A stretch of 64,000 bases of DNA from Myrica gale (taxonomy: Eukaryota > Streptophyta > Magnoliopsida > Fagales > Myricaceae), in contig OZ005601.1 in assembly GCA_963930655.1 (NCBI GenBank), positions 29,760,921-29,824,920 on the forward strand. Direction: 5' to 3'. The notes beneath the pieces were generated by a model. It was given only the letters and a program-made list of their open reading frames with translations. It did not search any database and was not told the origin of the DNA. Below, piece after piece: positions 11,166-25,029 of the stretch (its first letter is position 1; every line of letters begins with the position of its first letter). The position numbers and the translations under genes were made by a program.

Positions 11166-14100
11166 TGTAAAATTTTGGGTTTGCGTTTAATTGTGTTTAA
11201 GTTTTAAAATTTTAGAGTGATTAAAATTTAAGATAATTTATAGGAATTAGTGAACAAATTTATAAAAATTGAGGTATGAAAATTAGTAAAAAGATGAAAA
11301 GTGAAAAATTAGATGTAGTAATGCTAATATTTGCGACTGACAAAATTTAACTATTTTTTTTCTTAAACATGACAAAAATTAACTCGCATGTAATATAAGT
11401 AGTGGGAAAGGGAACAACCAGCTTTATTCCGAGAGTAATAGAATCCATCAAACTCCAGCTGGATCAGAACATTATCGTTGAGGTTAACAAACCAATAATG
11501 ATCAGTATCCTTTGGGCCACTAGGTTGGAAAGTGAGGTAGGGCATTCCGTCAATGTAACTAGAAGTTGCTTTTGTTGACTATTAAAGGGTCACCGCCATT
11601 GGTCATTGTAGGGGACCCTTCAGCCCCTGTGTGCCACAGAACTCATCCCATTGGTTTGAAAGGTCGGGTCAAATAAATTGGGAGTGATACTGGAAGACGG
11701 TAAACTTCGAATAAAATTCAAGCTCTAAGCAAGTCTTCTCTGTTTAGAATTAGACCCACAAGCTGGTGATTCAATATATGGCCGGGTCTCGACGAATTTG
11801 ACCTGATCAATGGAACGAAATATCGTCTGATTTTCCACATTCAGTCTCAATCAGAATCGAGAGCTGTTCTTCTTCCTATTTTGCTTTTGGTGTTTTCCAA
11901 ATTTTTCCTGGGGCAGAATCGTATGATAGTGAGCCATCACCCAACTGATACGCTATTACAGTGACAAAAAGACTCCAAACTTTTCAAACCCAGCATGAGT
12001 TTAAAGCTATTTTGTTCTATTTCACCAAGTATACGTACGACATGTTTTGTTTATTTCATAAGCCTTTCTTCGCCTTTTGTTGGAAGACAAAAGATTTTTA
12101 TTTCATAGAGAAAACAGTTGCCCTGGTCCTGGTCTATAATCACATGCTTAAAGTTCGATGTGCTGCTAAGTTACTCTAACTCAAATGGGTTTTTTCTTTA
12201 TATCTTCCTCCTCCTGTCTAACTCAAATAAACAAACCAAACTTGCTACAACATATATATATATTGCCGACATGGCCCGCATAAAAGTAAAGCAATGCAGC
12301 AAAGTCAAACTAAGTTTTGGCCAGTTGGGTAGCAATAAATAAGAAAAAGGAGGATTCCTATTTTCTTCTGTTGCAGATCTGTCCATACTTATCCTTCTGA
12401 GACAATCCTCATCTCTATTGCCCCGAGTAGTAGTTGCTAGATAGACCTCAAACAAAAAGCATGGAGTACTATTATTCATTGTAAATCCAGCTTATGTGCG
12501 CACGATCTCACTCTCAAATGAGTCGTTTTCTAAGACCTCTCAGAAAAGCATTCCCACGAAATATCCACCTCTCTCTCTATTGCCCTGGATAGACTGTGTC
12601 AACGACCTACCTCCAATCAAGTTTCTGCAACTCTTTTTTTCTAATGTTTATTGCTGAACTATATATGGGTGCGTGACTGTGGAGACGGTGCTAGTGACGA
12701 AATGATGCACATATATCGAGGTCAACCAAGTCAATAAAATGCAAATTTTCTGTCACTCTGTACACGGTGGGCACCATTCCTTGCGTTTACGCTATATACA
12801 GTAAACAAATGGCTTGCAAGCTCAGCTATGTTGTTGCCCTTTCCAATTGTAATCCTAAACCATGGGGTTTTGTCTCTGTCATGGATAGTTGCACATCTTC
12901 TATATACAAATTTTTATTTATGCCTAATAGGGTTAATATTTAAATCCAGCTGTTTCTCGATGATCATATAATTAACTACTAGTTTAATTTGCTAATTAAC
13001 GCCCGATTCATGAATGTGGCTCGTTCGAATTAATTAAGCATATTAATTCATATGAAATACTTTATACTTTCCATAAAGTACTGTGGCTCAGTGTTTTAAC
13101 TTGTATTTGAACAAGAGTTTGACTGTAGCTTTCACCCTATTGAACCTACAAGAACATGAAAGTGACAGAAAAATGGAGTAATAAATGTCAATATATACAT
13201 GCCGACATATAAAAAACAAAAGAAAGAGCACAACAATAAAAGAGAATTATTTGGTAAATATCTAGAGAAAAATAGAATGGAAAAGCAACAAATATTCCAA
13301 CCATAATATAATATTCTAAATAGTGGGTATTCCTAGAAATGAATCCTTTGACTGCTTCTATTAAACTCAAAAGAAAAAAAAAAGGAAGAACTTAATCCAA
13401 GTGAAAGCAAAATAAGGTCTTCTCGGACATAAAAATTGTTTCTTCACTGGCTGATCAGAACATGATATCATACAGATCGAAGACTACAAAAAAAAAAAAA
13501 TCGATATGAGATTATATCGATGGATGATCATTCACACGGATGATAATCAGGAATTCAATAAATTTGTGTAGGGCATGAGCATAATGCAAGTAGTACAGCT
13601 TGTAGTTGAATATATGATATATACTAAGAAAACAGTGAGAAATTGACTAGAAATTAATGCAATATTATGTATGGTCAAGAGGGTCGTTAAATAACTTTTC
13701 CATGTGAAAATAGGCCATTTGACTTTAAGTATATATGTTGAACATATATATAATTAGAGGAGTCAGCAAATTAAAATGCGATTAACGTGTGTATACGATC
13801 GAGTTAGGTTAATCAACAGATAGATTGCTCGTGGGTCTCCATCATTAATTATTTCGGTCCGTGAAGATCGATCAAGCTAGCCGATCCTTTTGAATAGTCT
13901 TCGTGACTTTTTTCTCCTTTTTTAATGGTAAACATGAGATTCAATCCATAATAGATATATATCAATAGGGCTTATATTAATCAAATATATTGCACGGTCC
14001 ACTCTCAAATAAAAGTTTGAAGCTGCCGGAAAATTCAATTAAACAGTTGACTTTAGGGTAAAAGAAACTTGCTCTGATGGTTTCCATCAATTGTTGGATT

Positions 14101-16599
14101 AATAGCTGTTTTAGTTGTTTATCTTCCTTAATTAGAGTCAGTCATGCAAATTGCAACAGTAGTGGCCTGTACGTAATATATGAGGCCTTAATTAACAAGC
14201 AACTCAGACCAGCTTTGTTAGACCAGCCTCACACGGCCTCCTTCAATTTAATTAAACACGCTGTTAGGGGAGGTTTCTAATTGTGGATTAAGCACTAAAC
14301 TGTCTTTCCATCATGCCCCAACAATATCGTTATCGGCATCCCGGTTTCGGATTGGAGATTCCAAGAAGAACAACATAAACAAAGACCCAGAAAAACCTTT
14401 CGTACGTACAATATTATAGTATACTACTTCGAATAAAATATTGGTTTCCACAAGTTAATGTTGTGGTCCGGGGATGAACGACGTGGCCTAAGCTTAATCC
14501 GCGCATTAGCAGTCAACAACGGGTTAAATTAACGTGCAATAAGAGCTGAAACAAATTGGTCTTTTTAATCGATCGACAAGTTGAACTTTTGTATAAACGA
14601 GATCAAGTAGTTAACATATGATATTATAAGAACTGAATTGTAAGGGTTTATGTTTGAATTTCATCTCGACTGGGATCCCTAAAAGTTGATAGTAAAAGAG
14701 GAGGGAGGCTCAAGATGGGGAGTGGAATATCATGAGTATAGTGGACAAAGAAGAATTGCATTAAATGGCTCCAAAGTCAATCTTATTGTTGGAGAAAAAA
14801 TATCACCCAAGTCTTTAGTAGAGAATTGTCAACTTGGGGCATATCAGGCCAAGTCACGCACTCAAGGGGCTGCTTGAGAAGAGGGGGGGGGGGGGGGGGG
14901 GGGGGTGTCCAAAGTCAAGAACTCATGCAAGCTGTTCCCGTGACTATTCAGTGGGATATTTTTTTGTAAACCCAAACAATATATATATATATATTGTAAT
15001 TATGAATTTATAAGGTCCTGGCGTGTAGGTTGAAACGTATTCAATATTGGCCGGAACACTGTTTTGTTAATGTGACCAAGTGACCTACAGCTAGCCAGGT
15101 CTATTTTTGTCCCATCCCCACCAAGTTGACAACTTGTTTGAGGGGTTGGGATTGTTTAAATAGGAGTTTGACTCTTCAATAGCTTTTTTTTAATAAAAAA
15201 TATTTCAAATTTTAGTGTGAATTAATATCAAAAGTTTAAACTAGTGCAAAAGAACGGTGAACTTAATTAGTATTCTTCTCTTTGTAAGTGGAATTCAGTG
15301 CAAACATACATGTTCTTATTAGTATAAATCAGTGTTTTAGTAAACGATATAATTAGGTTATAAGTAAACGATTGAAGATCATATAAGTCAAGAAAGTTCG
15401 ACAGTTCTTGAAAGCAATCAAAGGAAACGCCGACGTCGATCTAGTTGCGTCTCGTAATTTCGAGGCTGCGGGTTTGGCTGTTTGCAGTTGTCTTCGGGTT
15501 CCACCCCCATTTGGCTCTTTTGACATTTGTGCACATCAAATGTGAAACCAGAAGAGATTCCTCTGTTCATGCAACACTGCTGCACAACAATTAGCTCCAT
15601 GAATGGCTCAATTAACTGTTGCTTCTCTAAGAGTAAAGACTAAAGTGAAGACAATTTCGAACTTTCAAATTTCAAAATTGTCAACTCCTGTAATTCTCAG
15701 TCAATGAAAACCGCAAGAATAACTTTATAAGAGTACAAAGAGCATCATGTTGGAAGTTTAGAAGAAGGAATGGGATTTTCCAAAAGTTTTGCCACTTGGA
15801 ATTTATTAGAGTTTTCTAATAAGTACTATTTATAAGTTTCGGTCAGCCTAATATTTACCAAATGACGAGTTCATAGAACTCCCATTATTCCATTTGGCGA
15901 ATACTCTAAGAATTGTATATATAATGTCCAGATCTAAAACCATCCTGTATTTTGCTTTCATGGTCGGCCGGCTTCAGAGTCTCTTTCCTTTTCGAAAGTT
16001 TCCAAGAGTAATTGGAAGATCGAGCACAACCCCACATCAATTACCCGGATTAGCTGAAACTAGAACATCAAAGCACACTCAACTTAATGGATCAAAGGTG
16101 AACACATTTCGTCAGTGAAAAATCCTGTTTAAACACTAACAGAAAGTAATCTCCTTTCAACAATATTTGAGGCGAATCGAACCAAATCAGCATATATCGT
16201 TAAAAAAAAGAGTCGCCCAAAGTTGATCATGCAGCAGCAATAATGAACGGGGGGACCAGCTAGTATAAAAAAGTGTGGTACTGTTACATGCATTGCACCA
16301 ATGATTTACATCAGACTCATCAAAAGCTGCAAATTGCGATATGATACAATTGTGGGGCTTATGCTTTAATTGGTTTTCTGTCAAAAACAACATGAGATAC
16401 AATGTATTCGAGGTACCGTGTGGCATTTTTCTGACCCACTTCCAGACCAAGTTGTAAGAAAAGCCGAAGCTATGGAATTATCTTTTCTCAAGCAGCGGTC
16501 AGTCGTAATGTATATGTTGTATCTCACTGTCATGATCCACTTTGTATGCCTTTCTTGCGAGAAGGGAAGACTCAAAATCACTATTCGCCTTCTCAAAGC
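11166..16599. other. Gene-poor intergenic DNA with a 23-G tract
   Basis: No gene is supported. A run of 23 G lies at 14883-14905. An AT repeat lies near 14981-14995. A 60-codon minus frame at 15418-15600 (containing CKQPNPQPRNYETQL) has no recognised family or signal peptide. I checked for peptide motifs of CLE, PSK and DVL type and saw none. Confidence 0.45.
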
Positions 16600-19500
16600 T
16601 CAATAAGGAGTTAAAGGTGCCGGCAGTCCCTTGGCATGCTGACTCTCCATTTCAAGAACCATCAAGGATTTCTGCCTCTGATACTTGTTTCTCTTTGCAG
16701 CAAGTGCTGAGAAAAAGATATATAATACAGAGTTAAAGTGACATTTGGTACAGAAAATATCTGCTTACACATAAGATCTGATGTTGTCATCATTTAACGA
16801 GATTGTCTCAATTACAAGCATCGTCACAAGTATATTTGAACAACTAATAATTCTGACAAGCATTTGAAAGGAGGCATTATCGAGCAGAAAATTGAGGTTG
16901 TCCACCACAACTTCTGGTATCATATCAATTTTGCAATTTGCAACAGAGTGCCACTTAAAGAGTCACAATGAGCTGTTGACAACAGCCATTTTCTGAAAGT
17001 GGCACCCAATTATTGGGGGTGGCTTTCTGTATAAAACAATGACTCGAAACCATGCAGTTTAGATTCCATAGGACCTCAAGCATATGCCTAAGAGGATTGA
17101 AACAAAAGCAAAACTATACCATACAGTGAAGCACAAATTCACAGCAAACGCAGTAACAGCTGAGATTAACCAACTATACGTGACCAGGTAACTACAAACA
17201 AGGACAACCTGAGAATCAGAATCTTTCAATTCTTGAAGGAACAAGAATCTAGCAGTCTATACCACCTACAAGTGAAGTTTTTTTTTCTGAATACCTGCAA
17301 ATGAAGATTTGTCTCTTCTGAAGAGGGTCAAAGTTTAACTGCATCTAGAAGATTTATTGAAAAGAAGATACCCAACAGCCTCATTGTGAAATTAGAAACA
17401 GTGGAAGAAACCTTTGCTGATGCTACCAAGCTTAAAACGATTACAGGATTAAATAGTGCCTACTTACAAGCGTTTCTAGATTATAATTCTTGTTCCTTAT
17501 TCATTTGCAAGTTGAAATTGGTGAGTGTTCTTAAGAATGGTTTAGCTTCAGCGAAATTTGAAATTGAAATTAGAAGTCATAATCAAGTCCCAAGGAGCTA
17601 CTTTGGTGACAGATTTCAAGCTTATGTCAAATAATTAATTATGCTCAGAATCTTCTATATGCATCACCTGATCTAAAGCAAAAAAGTAAATAAACATGCA
17701 GACCATCAAATAGTACACGATGATATCTTTAAGGAGATACAAAAAAGGGTAGGAAAAGAATGTGGGAGATGATTGAAAGTTTTGAACTTCTTTGTAGTTG
17801 TACTTACACATCAAATCTTGAGGTAGAGCAAAGTCGTAATCATTTCTACCCCTTCTGATGCAGCATATATATATCACCAGCAACAGCACAGAGAAAAAAA
17901 CAAAACACGATAAGCCTATCGCAATTTTCCCCTTGGTAGATAAGCGGCCATGTTCCCAAAATACAGGACATTCCGGCAAAGGAGGCAGACCACACAAACC
18001 CTTGTTACCAGAGAGACTGTCAAGAAACATGTTTAGCTGATTAAACAAGGACGTAGAAAGTCACTTCTCAAAAAGATGAAGTACATAAATTAGGAAGACA
18101 AAGTGAAAAAAAAAATTCAAAGGCATTTAGATGCCACTTTATTGAATTAATTCAACTTTTTTTTATATGATTAGAAACAAATGAGTGACAATAAGACAAA
18201 AAAAAAAGCACAACAATCTGCTGTTATTAATTTTCAGACATTTTGCATCCATGAATTGCAAGAGTATAGACTGAAAGCAGAAGTTTATTTGTTGTTCATA
18301 GCTTTCAACACAAAGGATAAATGTCAAGGTTATCCACAAAACAAGAGTTTTGGTAGCCTCCTGAATTTCTCAGTAAATGGCCTTGAGAAAGACCTAGGTG
18401 TGGTTTACAATGTAGACAATTCTTCACCTACTCCCAGCATCTGGAAGAACCAATAAAAAAAAAGGAAGGTTCGGGCGCATACATCAAGCTTTGGCTTATT
18501 AAGCAACATGTACCTCAAGGAAACAAGCAAAAATAATACAGAAGTGAGGCATCACTTTAGAATAACTGGAGATGTAGTGCTATGAAGAAATGAAAGTTGA
18601 CAGGAAGAATGCTAGATTTTGCCATCTTTGAAAAGATGCTTTTGGGGCAATCACAAATTGTTGGCTGCTTTTACTTTGTTTCCATATAAGATAGATGTCA
18701 AAGGGAAAGTACACACTTCCTATCGGTAAACAACCATAACCAAACATGTATGCTACAAAAATTTATAAGCTTAGCAAACCCTTAATCCAAGAAATAACAA
18801 ATAAAAACAAAGATTAATCAAAGACAGGAAATTAACATACTCAATAACTCCACCATGCACACCGATTGAATAAAGTTCTTCTGGTACTCGTCCTTCTAAT
18901 AAGTTATCGTTCAATAGCCTGAGAAGAAAGATGTTACTAAGAAAAATTCTACAAACCCCGTCATTGGAAAGACAAATAAGGGAGTTTATGAGGTGTTTTA
19001 GATTCAGGAAGTTCGAGTTCTCCTTGTTCACTTTTTATAGCAATTTCAACTTTTGTTGCAGGGGATGATAAAAGATGGAGTCCATGCGAGGAAGAAGGGA
19101 CATAATATCAACATAAGATCTGCAGTTTGTTTGTCTCAACTAATGTATTTTGAGATAAATATTTTTTTGGATAATTAAGATAAATATTCGATACAGTAAC
19201 CTTATTTAAACTAATGCACCTTGCACTGTGCACAAGAGCATACAGGTGAACACCTCTTTAGCACCATTATAAGTGCCATACTGCCATTATGGTATTGTAA
19301 AAGCAGGAACTGGAACAAATAGACTTAACAAGAATAGAAGGGCTGAACCAATTTGCAGTTAAGTAGTACTTTCGAACATTGGCATCCTTAAATCATTAGG
19401 GCTAATTGGCACTTTCTTGACATTATTATGGGAGCATTATTGAGAATAATCCTCCATCGCTTGAAGCACTATCCAAGATAACACTTTGGACATTTTGATC

Positions 19501-22500
19501 AAAGACTTATTTGTATAACATCTTTTATGCAATTGTTTGACATAGTGATGAAAGACCCACTCACACAGCATATTTTTCTTCAATTGGAAAAAGCAGTATT
19601 TGATTCACTACTTTCCAGAAAAGCAATAAAATTACGACAACTGGCAATGTGGCATTTTGCAAAGCCAAGCTACAGTACTACGGTAAAGGTCTTAAAGTAC
19701 AATATTTGAGACCCCTTCTCAGAATTCGATAGCCTTCAAAGAGAATCAGTAATGCGTATAATGAGATTAATGTCATTATAGGCAAGATACTTGACAGTAG
19801 AATTTAACTATAAGAATTTGTAAAAAGAACTCTTAACTATCTATGTTACATTTTATTTTTTCCAAATAGGGTAACAATTGTTCGCTCTGACACTTTAGAC
19901 AAATTTTTGAGAGAGTAAATGGTGTCCTCTGATCAGACATAGGATGCTAGATACATGTTTCCTTGGCAAGCCATTAGCCATCAATCAGAAAACTACAACT
20001 GTTAATGTAGATCGGTTAAAATGATGAATAGTGGTGTTGATAGATATATTTGATGAGCTGCAGCAATCCTAATGGAAACATAAAGAATCAGAATAAATAT
20101 ATGGACAATACTCACAGCAGTTGTAGCAGATTTGAAGAAGCTAGACTATCTGGAATGGACCCTGTAAACTGATTGTTTGACAAATCCCTGCAAAGTACAG
20201 AGCATAATAATAAGGGTAAAGAGTGATACATATAAATCTAATGGCTGTCCTATAACTATATATAGTTTGCTCACAAAACCATATATACAAAGACATACGG
20301 GAGGAGAGGGGAGTGGGGGGGAAGTGAAACTATAAATTGCCAGATCTTTATGCCAGACTCCAGCAACATCAAAGGGCCCCATCCAGTTTTCACAATACAG
20401 TGAAGTTGACATGAAAAGAAATGCACCAAGCCAAACAAATGACCACAAGACAAAATAATGTAACAGAAGAGACACTGTTTACATACTTTAATGCAATTTG
20501 GAAACTGTTCATGAGTGAAACAATGAAGGTGCTGAAACCCCACTTATGTGTCAAGTGATGCAAAACAAAAAACAGAAATTGAAACAAGTACAGACAAGAT
20601 AGACTATCACTTAGACCAACATCATTTAGCAGTAAGGTAAATCATTCTCTAAAAAATAATGCACAGAACCTTAAAAAAAAATTATGCTTCTGAATGGCAA
20701 TAAGCGCTTGAGTGGGCAAACTTCTATAGACAAACACTTTTTAGTGGGTTAAAGTAGTCTATTCCCAAATGACATATAATACAAGCAGTATTGCAACCCT
20801 ACTCAAGTACTTCACAGATGAGAATTACTTACAGCCGCATGAGAGATTTTTGACCTAGCCCAGATGGTAATGTACCTCCTAGAGAATTAGAACTTAAGTT
20901 CCTGCAAATGGTGTCAATTTGGTTACCTTACAGAATTATATGTAATGTTTATATCAGAAAACATGGTGAACTAAGATTAGGAAGAAATGACATATGGCCT
21001 GAGATAGAGAAGAACAGCGAGAAAGAATCAATGCTCATTGACTGTCCAACTGCAAAAACATTTAATCTAAATGATGCCCAATGCATTAAAGAAGGAAACT
21101 GATACTTACAGGCTTACCAAGTTTGCCAAAAGGCTAATCTGGTCACTAATATCTCCCTTCAACCCTTGACTTCCAAGATCACTGACATGTATATTTTGAT
21201 CAATATATATCATTAAATCAACAAGAGTTCGCCCAAAATAAAAATTTCTTACATTAACACTAAAAGCATACAAACACAACGCTTAATTAGCTTTAAAAAT
21301 AAAAGCATCACTTACATTTGAGATATCACGAGGGCAGTTTCATTATTGTTCTGATGACAAGTAACTCCCTCCCAGGCATCCCAACTTGTAGGAGCACAAG
21401 GATCACCATTCCAACCCATTCTATCAGGAACACGAAGTGAATCCTTCAATGCTTGCATAGCAATCACTACAACAACAAAAAATTGAGTTAGCGTGGCAAA
21501 ATAAGAAACCACATTCCCAATGTTCAGCTATCGTATAGAAATCTTCTATCGATTTTGCTCATTTTTCTTATTTATTTTTTCCACCTAAAACCGTTCTCGA
21601 TTTCCAACCACCGAACGCATTTTCATTTTCCATTTCTATTCGCTTTGAAATTATTTATGAGAACAAAAACGGAGATTCTAAGATTGAATACTATAACTTT
21701 CATTCTTCTATGATTCTAAGATCTTTTCCTTTCCGACATATCTCAGCATCCATTAAATCCCGCTATATCTACAATCCTTGACATTGCATCGAAGAATAAA
21801 TTCCTACCAAATTCGGGATTTACCTTGCTCAGGCAAAGTGGAAAGATCGACAGGAACTAGCGCGTAATTCTCAAGGCCGCTAATCACTGGCGTGCCCACT
21901 ACCGGCACCAGCCGCACACTCAACACAATACTGCTCAGATTCTTCACCACGTAATTCCAAGTATACGCCGCGAAGCCCCCGACCTCCTTGTATATATCAA
22001 TTCGGTTTACGTTCTTCCCGTTCACCAACACGTCGAACACCCTCTGCCCCACCGCCTTCACGCTCGGATCTATCTCGGCGAAGTGAAACCACAGCAGGTA
22101 GTCCAGCTTCGCGTCCACCGGGAGCTCGTATTCCAACCCCGCATCTCCACCGATAGTCACAGCCGTCTGGTATAGCTTCGCCGGAAAATAGTTCGGCGGC
22201 GAATTGGTCCTACTTATAGTGTTGCTGGTAGACAGGGTTCTGAACGCTTGGACTAAACCCGTGGAGCTCTGGGAATGGAATTCCGTGTCCGACTGCCAAA
22301 AGCGGCCGAAAAAGTCGGTGTCTTTGGTGAACCCAGGGCCCCATTGGTCCGAGCCGCAAGTGAGTCTACCGTAGTTGACGAGGATACGCTTCCGTCCGAT
22401 CGTTCCGGCGTCATAGGAGAGCGGGTCGATTTGGTTGATCTGGAGGGACCCGATGACGGGCGGGTCAGTGGCAATGCTGTAGAAACAGACCTCCGCGTAA

Positions 22501-23051
22501 CCGTCGCTAACGTACGCGTAGAGATCGGAGTAGGCGCCGTCGCGAGCAAGGTTCTCAGGCCAAGGGGAGCGCCAGCTGTACACTAACGTGCCCTCCACAG
22601 AAGCATCGAAGGAAGGCGAATGAGACCTGCCGTCGTAGTTGTCGTAGACGATGAAGAGACGAACGTAGTAACGTCCGTCGGGAAGCGGCACAGCGTAGCA
22701 ATTCTTCTTGCCGGAAGTGAGTGGGAAGTAACGAAGTGTCTTCTCTTGCGGGCGACTGAAGTGTAACGGCTCCGAGACTACCGCGGTGGCGCCGCTGCTG
22801 TAAAACCGGTCCGAAAGCCACGTGGTGTTAAAAGGGTCGGTGATGTTGGTTGGGCAGCCACAATCGATATAGTAAGAAACGCCTATTTTCATACAGAAAA
22901 AGCAAAATGCAGTTAGTTACAGTCGGAGAACCAGTAAAAGAGGGGGAGGGAGAGGGAATTCGAGCTCACCATAGGAGGAGGAGGAGGAGGAAGAGAAAGA
23001 GAGGGGTAGGAGGGAGAAGAGGAGGAAGAGGGTGACGAAGGGCAGTGACAT
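16600..23051 (-). CDS. RLP4: RLP4-type receptor-like protein (malectin-like domain, LRRs, TM, no kinase)
   Basis: Nine GT-AG exons join in frame: 22970-23051, 21824-22882, 21316-21466, 21110-21181, 20833-20901, 20116-20187, 18841-18918, 17808-18016, 16600-16706, giving 632 residues against about 626 in Arabidopsis RLP4. Residues 1-20 are a hydrophobic signal peptide (MSLPFVTLFLLFSLLPLSFS). A malectin-like domain follows (YYIDCGCP; WFHFAEIDPSV), then an LRR cap (WNGDPC), about three LRRs encoded one per 69-78-base exon, the EELYSIGVHGG and GNKGLCGLPPLPECP motifs, a transmembrane helix at about 559-582 (IAIGLSCFVFFSVLLLVIYI) and a tail of about 50 residues ending QHAKGLPAPLTPY. There is no kinase, so signalling would need a partner. 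Arabidopsis RLP4 is reported at cell edges as a wall-related receptor. Splice sites were chosen by phase and family match. Confidence 0.9.
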
Positions 23052-24393
23052 TTTAGTCTAGAGGGCGGAAGGGAGGAGTGTCACGGGTGTGTTCGGTCAG
23101 AAGGGAAGAAAAGCAAGGACTAAATGGGAAATGGGTGAAAAGCAGGAGGTGGGGGACTGGGGGGAAAGTATGGGAGGCGAGATTAGCGGGGAAGATTTGG
23201 GGTACTTTCAGATTGAATTAGGAGTGGACGACGAAGAAGGTGCTGCAGACTTCAGCAGCTAATCCGGAAATGGCTGAAGGTATCTATCTGTACTTTTGAC
23301 TTCGATTGATCTCCGAGTTCGAAGAGAGAGCAGGTGGGTTTACTGTTTTGTTCGTGCATGTTCTGTTTTTGGAATTTGTTTAAATGAATTCAATATAATT
23401 TGAAACTTTAAAGGTTATAACTTTCCGAAATTCAAAACTCAGTAAAAATCTCCCAAGTGATTTGGCTATAAGGGGTGGATGGTTGACTGCGGAGGCATTT
23501 TTAAGGTGAAGTTTGATACCCTAAAATACTGGGTATCAAAATTTTCAATCAATTAATATTTATACATACAGTTTAAATTTTTCATAAATTTTAATATCTA
23601 AAACGTTCTTAAAATTTTTAAAATATTAACCATAAAACATCCTTAAACTGTTTAGGTGGAAGTGGTCTGAGGAATTAAAGAGGGCACGGCGTAGAGAGGA
23701 AAAAAGGTCTTTCCAAGACGTGGCACCCATGCATGCTTTTTTGGGGGGGAAGTAAAAAAAAAAGGAGGTATCATCATTAATGAAAAAAGAAACTATCTTT
23801 TTTCTTCGTTGCTTTCTTGGCAAATGCATGTTTATATAAGCATAATGTCATCCTTTTTGTAGGGCAATTGCGAAATTAGCCATTACTAGTAAGGACTCGT
23901 TGTCAAAGGCAATGAAGAATATGTTCCTTCTCTATGTAAATTGTGTCTACCTTTTGGAGAGGATTTTGTATAGTTGTCCAAAATGGGAAGGCCAAGAGTC
24001 GTGAAATGCGCCATGTTCTAAGAGCCGCAATATTTTTCTGTCGTAGTGGATCCTATCCTATTAAGGTGCCTCTTCTATCTAATAGGACATGGACTAGATC
24101 AGAACGGTCCCAATTTTTTTTTTCTTCTACGACGATTTTGGTGAAAGTTATGAACTTTTTTTGTGGCAGGTTGGAATAAGTTTGATAAGAAATTAGTTGG
24201 TTACAATTGATTGATGTCAGTTATATTATATAATCAATACCCAACAACGACAACAACAAAATTGCAGAACTCATTAAAAGCTTCAGGTCACAATGTGCGT
24301 GAGGAAATCGATCGAGATAGACTGTGATACCCAACTAATCACTTGGAAACATTAAAGTAGGAAATAAATTCAGGGTCGGTGCATCTGTTGGGA
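23052..24393. other. Intergenic, RLP4 promoter side
   Basis: Purine-rich leader (GGAGG-type repeats) next to the RLP4 start, then AT-rich DNA with a MITE-like piece near 23494-23640 (TACCCTAAAATACTGGGTA, itself nearly palindromic). No gene is supported. Confidence 0.45.
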
Positions 24394-25029
24394 TTATCTA
24401 GCTTTTGTTTTTGTTTTTCTAAGCAAATACAAACAATCCAGTACAACCATTATGGGGAACTCAGGGTTGTCACCGGAGAGTATCGAACAATGGAGAGCAG
24501 AAAGAGTGATATTCCCTAGACAATTTTTCTTTGCAGCCCATTTCGCCAGCTCATGAGCCATGGAATTAGCCACACGTTTGACATGAATAAAGGACCAGGA
24601 AGTATGTTCCACTTTAAGTCGCCGAATGTCCTCAATAAAGGGAAGGATCTGCCACTCACTGCTATCAGCATTAGCATTCACAGCATCTATTACCACCTGC
24701 GAATCCCCTTCGAAAATAACCTGCTCACACCTCAGGAAAGTCGCCTCCTAGGTAGCAAAAAGTGTTGCCCTTGCCTCGCCCATCAAAGAGACGCTTGGAG
24801 GAAAGTTCTTTGTCCAAGCAAAGAGCAGCTGTCCATTGTGGTCACGGCAAACCGTTGTTGTCACTGCACATGATCTTCTAACTGTCACATCAAAATTGAT
24901 TTTCCAATAATCCAAGGGAGGTGGACGCCAAGCTATATTCGCAGGTTCCTGGCTCAAAATTTCTTTCCACGCCAAGGAGTGTTCAGCAAACGGAGATAGG
25001 ACTTTGAAATTCAAGCTCACCAGATCCAA
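24394..25029 (-). pseudogene. RNase H domain fragment of a LINE-type retroelement
   Basis: The minus strand reads as the C-terminal RNase H-like domain found at the end of plant non-LTR retroelements (RVT_3 type). The order is: WRPPPLDYWKINFDVTV (first Asp), RDHNGQLL, GEARATL (Glu), EGDSQVVIDAVNA (Asp), then VKRVANSMAHELAKWA. One in-frame TAG (24748-24750) separates GEARATLFAT from EATFLRCEQVIFEGDSQ, while the frame on either side is the same, so it is an otherwise intact copy broken by a point stop. No reverse transcriptase domain is visible upstream, so the copy is also truncated. It is a transposon remnant, not a host gene. Confidence 0.75.
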
